Notes under the pieces: model-generated | The model's database searches: none | The model's input: the letters and a program-made list of their open reading frames with translations, nothing else | Told to the model about the DNA's origin: nothing | Program-made: the position numbers and the translations under genes | Origin: Tolypeutes matacus | Taxonomy: Eukaryota > Chordata > Mammalia > Cingulata > Chlamyphoridae | Direction: 5' to 3' | Length of the DNA: 64,000 bases | Assembly (NCBI GenBank): GCA_026826555.1 | Contig: JAKSZT010053764.1 | Location: 39,926,568 to 39,990,567, forward strand | Shown here: positions 35,000 through 47,604 of the stretch, in pieces | Numbering within the stretch: the first letter of the stretch is position 1 | Layout: every line of letters starts with the position of its first letter

Positions 35000-35475
35000 C
35001 TCAGGACTTGAGATGACTCTCTCGAAAAAGCCATGTTCTTAATCTTAATCTGCATTCCTGTGGGTATAAACCCATTTGTAAATAGGATCCTTTGATGATG
35101 TATTATGGGTTAAGGTTGGACTCATTTGTAAACAGGAGATTCTAAAATCCTATTAGGTGTGGCCAAAATGAATGAAGGCAGGCCTTAATCCATCTGAGAG
35201 GAAATTTCCATAGGAGAGGAAATTCTGAGTAGCCAGAGGAGCCAGAAACCAGAAGCTGGAAGAGAAGACATGAGGAAAGAGAGCTCACCATGTGACAGGA
35301 GGCAGAGATACAAGTCAAGGAATCCCAAGAATTGCCAGCAGCCAGCACCAGGATGCTACAGACTTTGGGGAGAAAGTATAGCCTTGCCAATGCCTTGATT
35401 TTGGACTTCCAGCCTCTGAAACCATAAGCCCACCCATTGTGTGATATTTATCATAGCAGCTCTGGCAATCCAAGA
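35000..35475 (+). mobile_element. MaLR-like solo LTR
   Basis: GCCATGTTCTTAATCTTAAT, TGTGGGTATAAACCCATTTG and CTTGATTTTGGACTTCCAGC are shared with the LTR at 22,134. It ends near GGCAATCCAAGACAAC. Its first bases are replaced by other sequence. Confidence 0.75.
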
Positions 35476-36169
35476 CAACTTGCATCAAAGGTGCATGGCA
35501 CCTGTGCTGAAATAAACTACAATGAATATCTTATACATTTAAGTGCTAGCTTTATTAAATATCACAGACAGGTCATTTCCAGGCTAACAGAACAGGTTAT
35601 CTTTAAGATTTATGTACATTTGTATCTATCTACTTGGGTTTAGGTCTGATTTCTTTGAAAGCAAAAGGAGACCCAGATGAGCCTTCAGTGCCCGTCCACA
35701 TATGAAACTCAATCCAACTGGTTTTTAATGCTTTTATAAGCTCTTGAAAGGGTTGCTTCAATTAGAAACCAACTATTAAGGACAATGGCACTAAAGAATG
35801 CTGATGAAAAACCATTGAGAGGGTAAGGAGAAGATATGATGTACAAGACATTCTTACCTGACAAAAATAGGGAGGGGCCTTTTGATGAGGGGAGGAGCTT
35901 AGAGAAGAGAGAGGAAAAGAGCCTAGAAGACAAAGGCAGCCTTCTCATGCCCTTACCCTGCTTCTGCTGGGTAGAATCTTGAGTAATTGAATGGGTGTAG
36001 AAGGAGGATACTAGGGGGACAAGAAGTTGTGAGTAGAGGGGGATTAGGAAAATCAGATAGGTTCTGACTAATCTGAAACCTTTTTGGCTAGTGCTCTGAA
36101 GAAGAATCAAGCTTGGCATTCCAAATGGTGCCACATTCAACATGGCACAGGTGTGATGGGAGGTCCCTA

Positions 36170-37020
36170 TTGAGATAGGATGGAGATACTATTCAGTTTC
36201 CTCAGGTCGTTTGCAGCTCTAGGGGATCCAGAATCCCTGATGTACTGGAGCCTGAGAAGTGGGGGTTACATTAAGCTATCTTTGGCCAATGGTAGCCCCT
36301 TCAACTTGGTGCCTAGTTCTTTTGCTATAATTCCTCTAGCTTTGATAACTTGGTTGCTTTCTAGTATGACATGATGTCTAGGCTTGTCTTGTCCATTTCC
36401 AGTCTCAGGCATGGGTACAGCTATTTCTTCAGTGGGAAATGATATTTGGAGAACATGCTGGATGCTGGGGATTCTCACTGCTACTGGGTTGGTTGTTTTT
36501 ATAAAAGACTTTTCAGTGGAAAGATACAGGAAAACTTCTAAGATGTTGCATTTCAAGTATATAATAATTTCATGATACACCCAATTCAAATTTAGGACCA
36601 CAGAGTTTTACTTAATCTCTTCTATCTTACATCTGTATCCTTTTTAGAGACCAGTCTCAAATCAGCAACACCACCAAGTATATGATTCCTGGAAACAATT
36701 TTCCCCAAATATCTTTTATCCACTCTCCTTTGCAGTTGACTTGAGACTCTGCAGGATGTATGTACTATCCAGAGGTGTGGGAGAATTGATGCCTCCCGAG
36801 AGAGCCTTTGACCATAGGCAGCTGGAAGCCAATGGATCCATCCTTCCATTTCTCTCCTGGATGGGCAGTCTTTGTTTATGCAGCTCTCAGGAGAGAGACC
36901 TACAAAACAGAGCAATCAGTCATGGCTGAAACTTCATGTATGTCTCCATCCTTCTCTGCCGCACTCTACTTCCCGCCTGATTCCTTGGATAAACAGTAGC
37001 ACATTAACCCATGCCTCAGG
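36170..37020 (-). mobile_element. Worn LINE/LTR-like block, antisense
   Basis: TTCTTCAGTGGGAAATGATA and related text at 36,400-36,500 resemble an old LINE 3' segment. At 36,640-37,020, GCACATTAACCCATGCCTCA and TCTGCCTTCTGGGG resemble an old LTR. A 111-codon minus-strand frame crosses the first part, but no known protein is recognised. From 35,475 to 36,170 I see nothing definite. Confidence 0.35.
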
Positions 37021-37149
37021 TTCTGCCTTCTGGGGGGATCCAAATCATGATATTTGTCCAAGAATATATGCATTCTAAAAAGCTTGTTCCATTCTGCACT
37101 GCCAATGGGAAAATAGGTCTCTTTTCTCCAAAGCCCTGAGAATGACCAA

Positions 37150-37665
37150 AACTTCTGATCTCTGTCAATCAGATAAATAAAAATAATCTTGTTGTTTTCA
37201 TTTGCATTTCTTTAGTTATGAGAGAAATTGAGTATCTCTTCATAAGCTTACTGTTCATGTTGTATCTTACCTTTTCTCATCCTTTGCCCATTTTTCCTAT
37301 GGAATGATTTTATTGATTCAAGAGCACTGTTTGTACTAAGGACATTTATTAAGGCAACTAGGCTGTTGCTTGTCATATGTGGTGCAGATACATTTTCTCA
37401 GCTGGCATTTTTTCTTCAGCTCTGCAGAGGATTTTGATTTCACTGGTGTCAACTTATCAATTGTTTCCATTATGGCTTGCTCTTTTGCCTCAGGCCTAAA
37501 AAGGTCTTTGTCTCCAAGACTATAAATATATTCCTCTATGCTTTTTAAAGTCTTTTTATGTTTTTTACTTTTTACATTAAATCAATGATATATCTATGTA
37601 TGGTTTTTGTGTAAGGCATTCTATAATTTTATTTACTGAGAAACACAAAGTTCAAAATATATTAA
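37150..37665 (-). mobile_element. Antisense L1 fragment
   Basis: TTCATTTGCATTTCTTTAG, CTCATCCTTTGCCCATTTTT and TTTGCCTCAGGCCTAAAAAG are antisense L1M text. From 37,665 to 38,900 the DNA is AT-rich without a recognisable gene. Confidence 0.7.
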
Positions 37666-38949
37666 AGAAAAACCTGCTTCAAATTAAGAGAACTCATGGT
37701 CCTGGGTATAAATGAATTTCTAGTCTGTAGTACCAGAAAAATAAAATCAGTGATCCTTCTCCTGGAAATTTGTTTTTATGAATATTAGAATTCTAATATT
37801 AATTTTAATGTAACATCTTTTAAAATATGAGAGGCTGTGTGTGTGAACACTTTTATATATACTTTATTTATAATAAAAACAATTAGAAACAACTCAAGTG
37901 TCTAATAATTAATTCTGTTATTTTAAGTTGAAATATGTTTTCTTTAAAATTACAATGGTCAAAACAATATAAAACCCTAAAAAATTCATATGAATTATTG
38001 TTAAGTAAAAAAGGAAGCTATAACATTGTATTTATGCAATGACTACATGATATATAAAATAACATGGAAAAATGAAAACAGAATGGTTTCTCTCTGAAAA
38101 TCTGAGATTATTTTCTGTTTTTTAAATTTGTATTATTGTTACAATGTTTACTGGTACAATAATTTTTAATCCCATCATATGTTCATTTATAATATATCTG
38201 CAGACCATTTTGAGATGAAAAGTCAAAAATGCCTTTTGGGTAATGAAGAAAAAACAGAAGTAACCACAATGAAATCTTGGCTTAGAAAAAAAAATGACAA
38301 AGATGTTAAGGCTACATGAGGCAAATAAAGTCATGCTGATTTTAAGAAAAATGCAAAATATTTTTTTGAATCTCATAAATATGGAATAAATCAGCAGATG
38401 AAATTGTTGCCTCCAAAATGAGACTTGAAAAGGGAATCAGACAAAGAGATAGAGAAAAATATTGTGGCATTTATATTGTATGTTTTATGCTATTTTAGGT
38501 TAATACAAACATGTTAGTTTAAGTTACTATGGTAAACTTAATAGCAGAGGTTAAATCTTTAAAAAAAAAAAACTCAGAGGATAAGTGGTCTGCCCTGGAG
38601 TTCTCTCTTTTCTTCTTCCTACATGGATACAAACGCATTTCATCCAGGACCTGGATGGAGATATCCCACCCAAAGAGATGAAACAAGATGGAAGGAACCT
38701 GGGTTCCTGGATGGCTGCATGGAGAAGAGCTGCCCCACCAACCTGATCTACTCTTAGTGGGATAATTATGTGAGAAAGGAAGAGCTTCTCTTCTCAGGAC
38801 TTGGAATTTTGAGCGTTTCTTGCTAGGCCCTAAAAGCAGTTGGTCATTATTCTGAACAATACAGGACATGAATGCATATATTAACATTAATATAGAAGTA
38901 TCAAGGTCTCCAGTTGGGGGCTGTTTTCTGGAGCTTCGACAACAAATGC

Positions 38950-40140
38950 ATATTACATGGGGATTTAAGGAATGCTACCTCAGATCTACCGGATTTCAAG
39001 GAAGAGCTGACTTGTTTGAACTGTTTACACTATTTGACCAAACTAATTGCAACTGAATGTGGACACAAGTTTTGTTATGAGTGCCTCTTAAGAAGTTGGA
39101 AGGAAACCCCTTGTGGGGCCACCTGCCTTGTATGCAAGAATATTTACAAGTTGCGAGATCCAAGGTAAAACCTGCAGCTAGGAATGATGGCTGTAAGAGC
39201 AAAGCATCTGAAACCTCACTTAACAGACTTCAAAAATCACCACTGTGAGATACACAAAGAAAATGTGAAGAGGTTCTGCATGGTAGAGCAGGTGCCCCTT
39301 TGTGAGTTATGGTTTTTTTTTGTTTTTTTTTTTTTGTTTTTTTTTGTTTGTTTTTTTATCTTATGAACACAAGTCTCATATAACATTCACCATGGAGAAG
39401 CAAAAGAAATCTTCAAGGATGAGGTCAAGGAAATTCTGACTTTTCTACACAAGGCATTAGAGTCTCACAAGAGAGGACTTCTCTTGGAGAAAAAGGAGCA
39501 GGCACCAAGCTGTAGTCACTGAAGTACCAGTGCAAGATGATTAGCTTTCCCAAGGTGGTTTTGAGAGGGTTGAGCATGGAACAAGGATGGTCAGAATGGA
39601 TGAGAACATATTCAGTGGCTATAACCCAGGACGGGGGAACATTAAGTCTTTATCTCATTGTGTCTCTGGATTTGAAGAGTGTGGTTAATTCAGGAGTCAA
39701 GCAGGACCTGATTGACCACATTGAAAGATTTGATTATCATACCATCATGGGACCCAGACCTTTACCTCTGGATTACATTATTGGGAGGTGATTGAGGGGA
39801 AGAGAAATGAGTGGGAAACAGGAATCTGTAAGGCATCCTGCATTAGAAAGAATGTCTCTTTCTCCAAAAAGGATTTATATTTGCTGAAGTGTGCTTGGCA
39901 TAGACAATATTATTTTTTCTGTAATCCCAATTCTTTAGTATTAGTTCCTCTTGTAAAATCTATTACAAAAAGAAAACAAAACAGGAAAGTCTATTACAAG
40001 CAAGGTGGGGATTTACTAGGTTATGACTTGGGGGCTAATTTATTTTATGATGTTATGAGAGACTGCCCCCTTCTTTGTTTGCCAGTTTTGCCAGTAGGAC
40101 TGCTGCATCCCATCTTTCCTTGTTCTCACAATATACATGG
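38950..40140 (+). pseudogene. TRIM-family processed pseudogene (RING, B-box, coiled coil, PRY/SPRY)
   Basis: TRIM proteins are E3 ubiquitin ligases. This intronless relic keeps the domain order. The RING runs from about 38,980 to 39,165, with ELTCLNCLHYL, TECGHKFCYECLL and a final CLVC supplying the zinc ligands. A TAA at 39,166-39,168 ends the frame, which otherwise continues unchanged into the B-box: HHCEIHKENVKRFCMVEQ. A poly(T)-rich insertion (39,309-39,359) breaks the B-box. The coiled-coil start follows in a shifted frame (EIFKDEVKEILTFL, about 39,398-39,440). Much of the coiled coil is missing. The PRY appears at about 39,640-39,780 (DLKSVVNSG, ERFDYHTI), and after another frameshift the SPRY shows HYWEV, NEWETGICK and a late YDLG. 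Member identity is uncertain; it looks closest to small TRIM11/TRIM60-like proteins. It cannot make a full protein. Confidence 0.88.
39309..39359 (-). mobile_element. Poly(T) insertion inside the TRIM relic
   Basis: About 50 bases of T with scattered G interrupt the B-box sequence. This is an inverted A-tail without a body, typical of an extremely 5'-truncated retroposon. TTATG occurs on both sides. Confidence 0.6.
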
Positions 40141-41375
40141 GGATTAACAGACTATCTGCCCAGTACCCAAACCTTAAAGAACAGAAACATCCCTTTAACT
40201 CATCTAAGAAAAGAAAAGGAAAGAAGAAGAAAAACAAAACAAGCTTATAGAATGATAAATAACATGTAGACATGGCTCCCGCTCCAAGGAGTTTATAATT
40301 AGACTCATAATGCACATTGACACAGTTTACCAGGCTAAAGACTGAATTAATTGGCAGAAACAAGATACTATTTCCTTTCAAAACTGTAAGCACTGAAATT
40401 TTTAACTGAGCCCTAATAAAGCATTGACAAAACTAGCATTAATTATTCTAACAGAAATTTAAGAACTATATATATTGAGTTGGTAATAATCAGAAGAGAT
40501 TAAGACCAAGCCTTCAAGTTAGCATCTACACTATTGGAAATAACACAAACATTAAGATTTAATAACATGAAGGAATATTTTTATTTATATCTCAGACACA
40601 AACTGAGATTAATATAATAACCAGATGATGTCTCTGCCAAAATTATTTTCCCTTTGCCCTCATCTTAAAAGGGGTGATCATCGAAAATTAAGTTATTTGC
40701 CACAACTTTTCTTGGGAATGTAAAACTAACAGAGGTTATTATTTTTCTTTTCGTCTTAAAAGGATATCTGAAGAAGCATGTTAAGCATAGGCAGATGAAT
40801 CCCATGAAAACTACCAAGTCTTAGAAAATACAGGCTTTTGCATTAGGTAATTTGGGGTAGCAGAAACAGTTTTTTTTTTTTTTTACAAATAGTCTAGTCT
40901 TAAAATGTATACTAAAATTTGTGCACATTAGGAGAACTTTTTCTAAAGAGATATACCCATAAGATCTTCATTTTTGGCTTCCCTTTAACATATGGTCTTT
41001 GGTACTTTTCTATAATTTCATGTTTTCTTTTTCTTGATTATTAAAGATATTCCATGAATAGTAAATAGTCAATAGTTTGACTCTAAGGAATTAAAGTTAA
41101 TATGTATTGCTAAAAAACATTATTAATATAAAATATACAGCAATTTCCTATATTATATATATATCTTGCCTATATTTTATATATTTATATATTCACATAT
41201 ACACACAGTATATATATAATATTTATAAAAATCTTGCCTTCTAATTTCTTCACCAGTTCATAAAAGGAAAACATTTTAATAACAAAAAGGTAGGAAGGGG
41301 ATTATCTCAAAACAAAACGTGTCAATTTAGCTTCCTGAAAACTCAGTGCTTGCCCTTATTTTTCTCACTTTGCAG

Positions 41376-41559
41376 CTGACTAGGAAGTGATTCATCACAG
41401 ACCAGCTTCAGAACCTGCATTGTCCTTTAGGAATTGTTCCTCTACATGGCGGAAAACATATCTGATTTTGCCATACAGAAGGGGTACATAATAAGTTGCA
41501 GAAAATAGACTTCCCAAAATTGTCTTGCAGAGAGTGGCAGAGGGGAAAACTTCTTTAAG
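41376..41559 (+). other. Candidate non-coding exon, 184 bp
   Basis: A strong acceptor (TTATTTTTCTCACTTTGCAG) precedes it. A full consensus donor (AAG followed by GTAAGT) closes it at 41,559/41,560. All three frames contain stops, so it would be a 5' UTR or long non-coding RNA exon. It holds a 20-codon frame starting ATGGCGGAAAAC. It is not recognisable as a repeat. From 40,140 to 41,370 I see only AT-rich DNA and an AT simple stretch near 41,150-41,225. Confidence 0.4.
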
Positions 41560-41565
41560 GTAAGT

Positions 41566-41830
41566 CGTTCATTCATTCATTCAGCAGCCATGGATGAACT
41601 ACCTACTCCATCTGGAACTGTGCACCTTGTTAGGATTACAAAGAAGAACAAGGGTTAATTTTTACCTTCAAGGAGTTCATATTCTCATGATTTACAACAC
41701 AGTAGAACGATAAGCATCAGAAGAGATATTTGCCAAGGCTTTTAATATGGGAGTTCAGAGATATCTGAATCAGATTGGGGGACAGGGAATTTTGGAAACT
41801 TCCAGAAAGAGGTGACACTCGAATTCTGAA
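41566..41830 (+). mobile_element. L2-like fossil
   Basis: TTCATTCATTCAGCAGCCAT, CCTTCAAGGAGTTCATATTC and AGAGGTGACACTCGAATTC follow old L2-like text. From 41,830 to 43,050 I recognise no gene. Confidence 0.5.
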
Positions 41831-43049
41831 ATTGGACCCAGAGGTGTCACTGGTAGGGGAACAACCAGCATGAAAAGTGCCAACACATCCCTATTAGGAA
41901 TTCATAGATATCCTGTACAGCATCACATGTTCATATTAGTAAGATAGTGAATAGTTAGTTCATCATCTAATAGAAAAATAAAATGAAAAGGAGCTATGGT
42001 TTTTTCCTTGCTGCTATATATTCCGATTTTTATTAAATTGCATATGTTTGAATAAAATAACTGCAGAAAAAAAACTAGACCTTGTCACCTACAATCAAGA
42101 CACAATGTGCCAAATGATTTGTCCTTAGGGTAAAACCAATTTTCTCTCAAACACAAAAGGCATTCTGTACTAAAAGAGCACGACAAAAAGATCCTAAGGA
42201 AATGGGGACTTTTTTTCAGTGTTGGTTGAACAGATGGTGAAGGTTACTTCTCCAAGCCGAACATTTAAAATTAGTTTTTAAAGACTCCTGCACTGAGCTC
42301 ATTTTGTTCTTCAAATAAAGGTTTCTTCCTGAAGAAATCAAAAGCAATAAAATTACATACTCATGTTCGAGTGAGTCTTGCTATACAGCAGGAAATCAGG
42401 CAAACACTCGTCTAAATAATTCATGGGTAGGACCTCCTGCCATTGGCAGAAGACAACAGAATTTCAAGGCAAAGCTTATCAGGAATCTGTAGCACCAATT
42501 TGTTTTCTATCCCATAGACGTAGGAAAGCTTTTAAATAAGCATTCATCATTTTGAAAGCTGTTCATCTTCAGGAAAGATTTGATAATATCCTTTCGGTTC
42601 CAGCCATGTCTCTCCTGCATGAATATGTTTATCATAAACGTGAGCTCTAAGAACAAATCTGCTCTCTGTCTGAGGTGATGTGCACACTTGGCTGTTGCTT
42701 TCCCTAACCAAAGCCTAAGCCTGATAGCCTTGACCTCCCAGGACATGAGGTGCAACCTGATCGCAGCTGGTCAGCTAGAATAAGAACAGAAGCTAGAAAC
42801 AATCATGTGTAGTCAGGAATTGCTTGGAGGCAAGCAACTGGAATCCATTTTAACTAGCTCAGGTACAGAAGGGATTTATGGAAAGAATTCACCATGCAAT
42901 CTCTCTGACACCCAAGGAGAGGGAACCCGGTGGAGCTGGCCTTATGGGAATGAGGCTAGAGAAACGTGAGGCAAGACCAGCTGCTCCATTTTCATGGGAC
43001 ACGTACTCGATTGCTCCTCCTTCCCCAGAGTCTGCTGCATTCTTCTGCC

Positions 43050-44235
43050 TTTTAAAAAAATAACAGCTCTATTGAGTTTAATTCACATACTATAAAATTC
43101 ACCTTTTAAAATGTATGAGTCAAATGGTTTTCACTATATTCACAGAGTTGTGCAACCACTATCTAATTTCGGAACATTTCATTATTCCAGAAAGAAACCC
43201 CATACCTATGAGTGTTAGCAGTCACTCCCCATTTCCCCTCTTCTCCCAGCCCCTGGTAATTTACAGATCTACTTGCTGTCTCTGTGGATTTTCTATTCTG
43301 GATATTTCATATAAATGGAATAATACAACACATGACCTTCTGTGACTTGCTTCTTTCATTTAGCGTAATGTATTGAAGGTCCATTCATGTTGTAGCATGA
43401 ATCAGTACCTCGTTCCTTTTTATTCCATTGTATGGATATATCACATTTTGTTCAACCATTCATCTATTGTTTCTACCTTTTGGCTATTGTGAATGATGCT
43501 GCTTTGAACATTGGAGTAGAAGTATCTCTTTCAGGCCCTGTTTTTATTTCTTTGGGGGTATGCACCTAGAAGTGGAATTGCCTCTCATTGTGGTTTTTAT
43601 CTGCATTTCCCTGATGGCTAATGATGTTGAGCATCTTTTCATGTGCTCAAGGGCTGTTTGTATATCTTTGTTGGAGAAATGTCTACTAAGATCCTTTACC
43701 CATTTTTAAATTGGGTTACTTGTTTTTATTCTTTATATATTCTAGATACAAATCTCTTATCAAATACATAATTTGCAAAAAATTTCCCTGTTCCATGGGC
43801 TATCTTTTCTCTTTCTTTCTGGTGTCCTTTGAAGCACAAAAATTTTGTATGTTTGATGAAGTCCAATTTATCTATTTTTTCTTTTCTTGTTTGTGCTTTT
43901 GGTTTTATATCTAAGAAACCATTGCCTAAACTACGGTCAAAAGATTTATGCCTATGTCTAAGTGTTTAGTAAAGGCATTTAGGTCTTTGATTCATTTTGA
44001 GTTAATTTTTATTGTATGGTATGAGGTAGGGACCCAACTTCAGTTTTTTGCATGTGGATTTCTAGCTGTCTCAGGACCAGTTTTTGAAATGAGCATTCTT
44101 TCTCATTGAATCATCTTGGCTCCCTTGTTGAAACTCAATTGACCCTAAAAGTAATTTTGTTTTTTGGACTCTCAATTCTATTCTCTTGATCTATATGTCT
44201 ATCCTTATTCAAGTATCACACTGTCTTGATTACTG
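43050..44235 (-). mobile_element. Antisense L1M 3' region, first segment
   Basis: AATTCACCTTTTAAAATGTA, GCTATTGTGAATGATGCTGC and CATTTTGAGTTAATTTTT are textbook antisense L1M 3' UTR and ORF2-end sequence. It is interrupted near 44,240 by a younger L1 and resumes at about 45,841. Confidence 0.88.
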
Positions 44236-44239
44236 CAGA

Positions 44240-45840
44240 TTTATAAGTTTGTTTTTTAAGTAAACTTTATTTCAAGTTAAAAAAATAAAATAGCAGACAG
44301 AAGGCAGCTTAACAAATTATGGAAGCATAACTTTAAAAAATTCTGTCCAGGCACATTTATCTCATTTAATCCTAAAATTAAATTAAATTGTTTCTCCAAT
44401 ATTCAGAAAGTTACATAAATGAGCGCAGATTGGTTAAATGACATGACCAAGATCTCCTTGTTAATGAAGAAAATAAAAATCCTTAATCATATTCATATCT
44501 CATAAAACTAAACTTCAATTCTTTTTTTGAACTTTAGTGTTGATATAGTACCTTCTTTGCCTTTGCTAAAAAATATTACAATATTGCTGTTAACAATAGT
44601 CTATAAGTTACATTAGTTGTATTTTTCCCATGCATCACCATATTCTTAACACCTTGTAGAACACTCTTGTATTTATATTATTAACCACAATCCTCATCTA
44701 CCAAGAAAGTCACCATGTTGTACAGTCCCTAGATAATCCTCTAGCTAATTTTTTTAAACAAATCAATTTTATTGATACATATTAATAAAGTATACAATTT
44801 ATCCAAAGTGTACAATCAGTGGTATTTGGTATAATCACATAGTTGTCTGTTCATCACTTCAATCATTATTAAAGCTTTCATTATTTCAATAATAATAATA
44901 AAACAAACAAACAAACAAGAAAATTCCTCACCTCTCAATCTCTGTTTCCCCTGCTGTATATAGCTGCTATATAATATACTTTTTTTTTCTTTTTTTTTTT
45001 TTAATATATTTTAAAAGATGCTTAGATTACATAAATGTTACACAAAAATTACAGGGATTCCCATGTTCCACCTCCCACACCTCCCATAACATCCCACATG
45101 AACATCTTTCATTAGTGTGGCACATCACCTGCAATGGATATACACATCCTGGAGCTTTGCCACTAAGCATGGACCATAGTTCATATTGTAGACCACACTC
45201 TCTCCCACACAGTTCTGCATGTTATATGCTGATGTAAAATGGCCTATATCTGTAGCTATTTTCAATTAACATTAACCTCCCTATACTACCTCTTTCAGCC
45301 ACAATCACATTTGTAAATCAGCAGTGTTTGCTATACTCATTATAATGTGCTACCATCATTTCTATTCATTACCACATCTTTACAATAGACCTTATTAAAA
45401 ATTCTACATATATTCAGTGTCAGCTCCCCCTTCTAGAGCCACATTTTGTCTCCTACTAACCTATACTCTATAGTTTAACTCATCTTATTTAGTTCATATC
45501 AGCGAGACCATACAATATTCGACCTTTTGTGTCTGGCTTATTTCACTCAACATAATATCCTCAAGGTTCATCCATGTTGTCATGTGCTTCCCAGTTCATT
45601 TCATCTTACCGCTGAATGGTATTCCGTCATATGTATATACTACACTGTTAAACCATTCATCGGTTGCCTGGCCCTTAGGTTGTTTCCATCTTTTAGTAAT
45701 TGCGAATAATGCTGCTACGTATATCAATGTGGAAATATCTGTTCACATCCTTGCTGTCAGTTCTTCTGAATATATTCCTAGTAGTGGGATTGCTGGATCA
45801 TATGGCAGTTCTATATTTAGTAAGTTTTGAAATTGAGATG
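44240..45840 (-). mobile_element. Younger antisense L1 inserted into the older L1
   Basis: It begins with a T-rich tail region, then GAACATCTTTCATTAGTGTG and CTCATTATAATGTGCTACC, then ORF2-end text GGTATTCCGTCATATG, TGGGATTGCTGGATCATATG. Its sequence style matches the xenarthran-type L1 3' UTRs elsewhere in the window. The first 700 bases are AT-rich with further small insertions possible. Confidence 0.75.
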
Positions 45841-45956
45841 TATGAGACCTCCAAATTTGTTCTTCTTTTTCAAGATTGTTTTAGCTTTGCTGGGTCATTT
45901 GTAATTTCCATATTAGTTTTGTGATCATCCTCTCAATTTCACAAAGAAATCAACTG

Positions 45957-46190
45957 GTTTTTTTTGTTTTTTTTGTTTTGAGGTACGAGGAGCCAGGTAT
46001 TGAACCAGGGACCTAGTGTGTGGCAAGCCAGCGCTCAACCATTGTGCCACATAGACTTCCCTGAGTTGGCTTTTTTCAGTTTGTTTCGCTTGTTGTCTGT
46101 CTTTGTCTTTTCAGGAGGCACCAGGAACAGAACCCTGGACCTCCCATGTAGGAGGTGGGCACTGAACTTCTTGAGCCACATCCGTTCCCC
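45957..46190 (-). mobile_element. Heterodimeric SINE, inverted copy
   Basis: Two inverse monomers are joined by GAGTTGGC then TTTGTTTCGCTTGTTGTCTG, the reverse of the linker at 481-516. CAACTGGTTTT and CAACTGGGTTTT flank it as a near-perfect target-site duplication. Confidence 0.9.
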
Positions 46191-46255
46191 CCAACTGGGT
46201 TTTTGATAAAGACTGCATTGAATTTCTAGATCAATTTGGGGGATATTACCATCTT

Positions 46256-46439
46256 TTTTTTTTTTTTAAAGATTTTATTTATTTATTCATTCAACCCCCC
46301 CCTGCTGCTTGCGCTCGCTGGGTCAGCCAACCACGCCGCGCGGGCGGGCCCGCCCCCACCAGGAGGCCCCGGGAACCGAACCCAGGGCCTCCCACATGGC
46401 AAACGGGAGCCCCACTGATTGAGCCACAGCCGCTTCCCG
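46256..46439 (-). mobile_element. DAS-like SINE, inverted, full length
   Basis: TTTATTTATTCATTC tail, GCTCGCTGGGTCAGC, inverse B box GGAACCGAACCC and GAGCCACAGCCGCTTCCC. The 15-bp perfect target-site duplication GGATATTACCATCTT occurs at 46,241-46,255 and 46,440-46,454. Confidence 0.95.
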
Positions 46440-46587
46440 GGATATTACCATCTTAACAATACCAAGTCTTTGGATCCAAGAACATGGGGTATTTTTCCAG
46501 TTATTTAGGTCTTCCTGATTTATTTCAATATTTCAGTGTACAACAGTTACATTCCCTTGGTTGAATTTATTCCTAATTATGGCAAAT

Positions 46588-46992
46588 ACTTATGGAGTCA
46601 TGTACCCAGAAAAAATCATGTTCTAAATCTCAACCCATTCCTGTGGGTGTGAACCCATTGTAAATAGGACCTTTTGAAGATGTTATTTTTAGTTAAGATG
46701 TGGCCAAATAAATCAGGATGGGTCTTTATCGTATCATTGGTGGACTTAAAGGAAAAAACAATAACATGTGGAGGAGCCAGAAGCTGGAAGTCAACAGAAC
46801 CCGAAAAAGAAAGGAGAGGATATCGCCATATGTTGGGAAAGCCATGGAACTCAAGGATTGCTGGCCAGTTAAAATCCTTTTGACTCTGGGAGAAAAATAG
46901 CCTTCTAGACTCTAAAACCCTGAGCCAATAAATCCCTGTTGTTATGTTAAGCCAACCCATTTTGTCTTAGCAGCCTGGGAAACTAAGACACT
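46588..46992 (+). mobile_element. MaLR-like solo LTR
   Basis: TATGGAGTCATGTACCCAG starts the recognisable part. CCATTCCTGTGGGTGTGAAC, AGTTAAGATGTGGCC and the ending CAGCCTGGGAAACTAAGACA agree with the family consensus. It lies in the older antisense L1. Confidence 0.8.
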
Positions 46993-47604
46993 AAATTTTA
47001 TTCTCTTTGGTGTTTGTATAAATGGCATGTTTTCTTAATTTCATTTTCAGATTGTTCATTGGTAATGTGTACAAATACAATTGATTTTTTATATTGACCT
47101 TGTATCCTGCAATCTTACTGAATGCATTTATTAATTCTAATAGGCTTTTTGGATGTATAGGTATATGATTCCTTAGGATTTTCTAGATACAAGATCATAT
47201 CATATGCAAATATGGCTTTATTTCTTTTTTTTCCAACTGGGATGACTTTTTTTTTTTTTTCCCAATCACCCTGACAATACAATGGTGAACTGAAGTGTTG
47301 AGAGTGAACATCCCTAAAAATTCCAGTACAATGTTGAACAGAATTGGTGAGAGTGGACATACTTGTCTTGTTCCTGAGCTAAGAGGGATTACATTCAGTT
47401 TTTTACCATTAAGAACTCTAGCTCTTTTTCAAAGATGAGCTTCTCTGCCTCCTTATGATTTCAGCCTATTTTTGCACATTACTGTACAAACTTCACCCTG
47501 GCTGTGCCTGCCTTTCAGTTGAAGGGCTCATTATCCTCTACCTAATCCTCTCCAATTCTAGAAAGAGAAAATCTGATTGGCTCAGCCCAGTCTAGGGACT
47601 GGCT

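Larger units (their letters stand above)
45841..47420 (-). mobile_element. Antisense L1M, second segment, with three insertions
   Basis: TTCAAGATTGTTTTAGCTTT, AGGTCTTCCTGATTTATTTC, TCCTGCAATCTTACTGAATG and ATTGGTGAGAGTGGACATAC are successive antisense ORF2 sequences. Two SINEs (45,957-46,190 and 46,256-46,439) and an LTR (46,588-46,992) split it. The remaining pieces are collinear. Confidence 0.85.

Noticed and set aside
35709..36143. 144-codon minus-strand frame, hydrophobic in parts
   Set aside because: There is no domain or coherent membrane topology, and the flanks look like worn repeat DNA.
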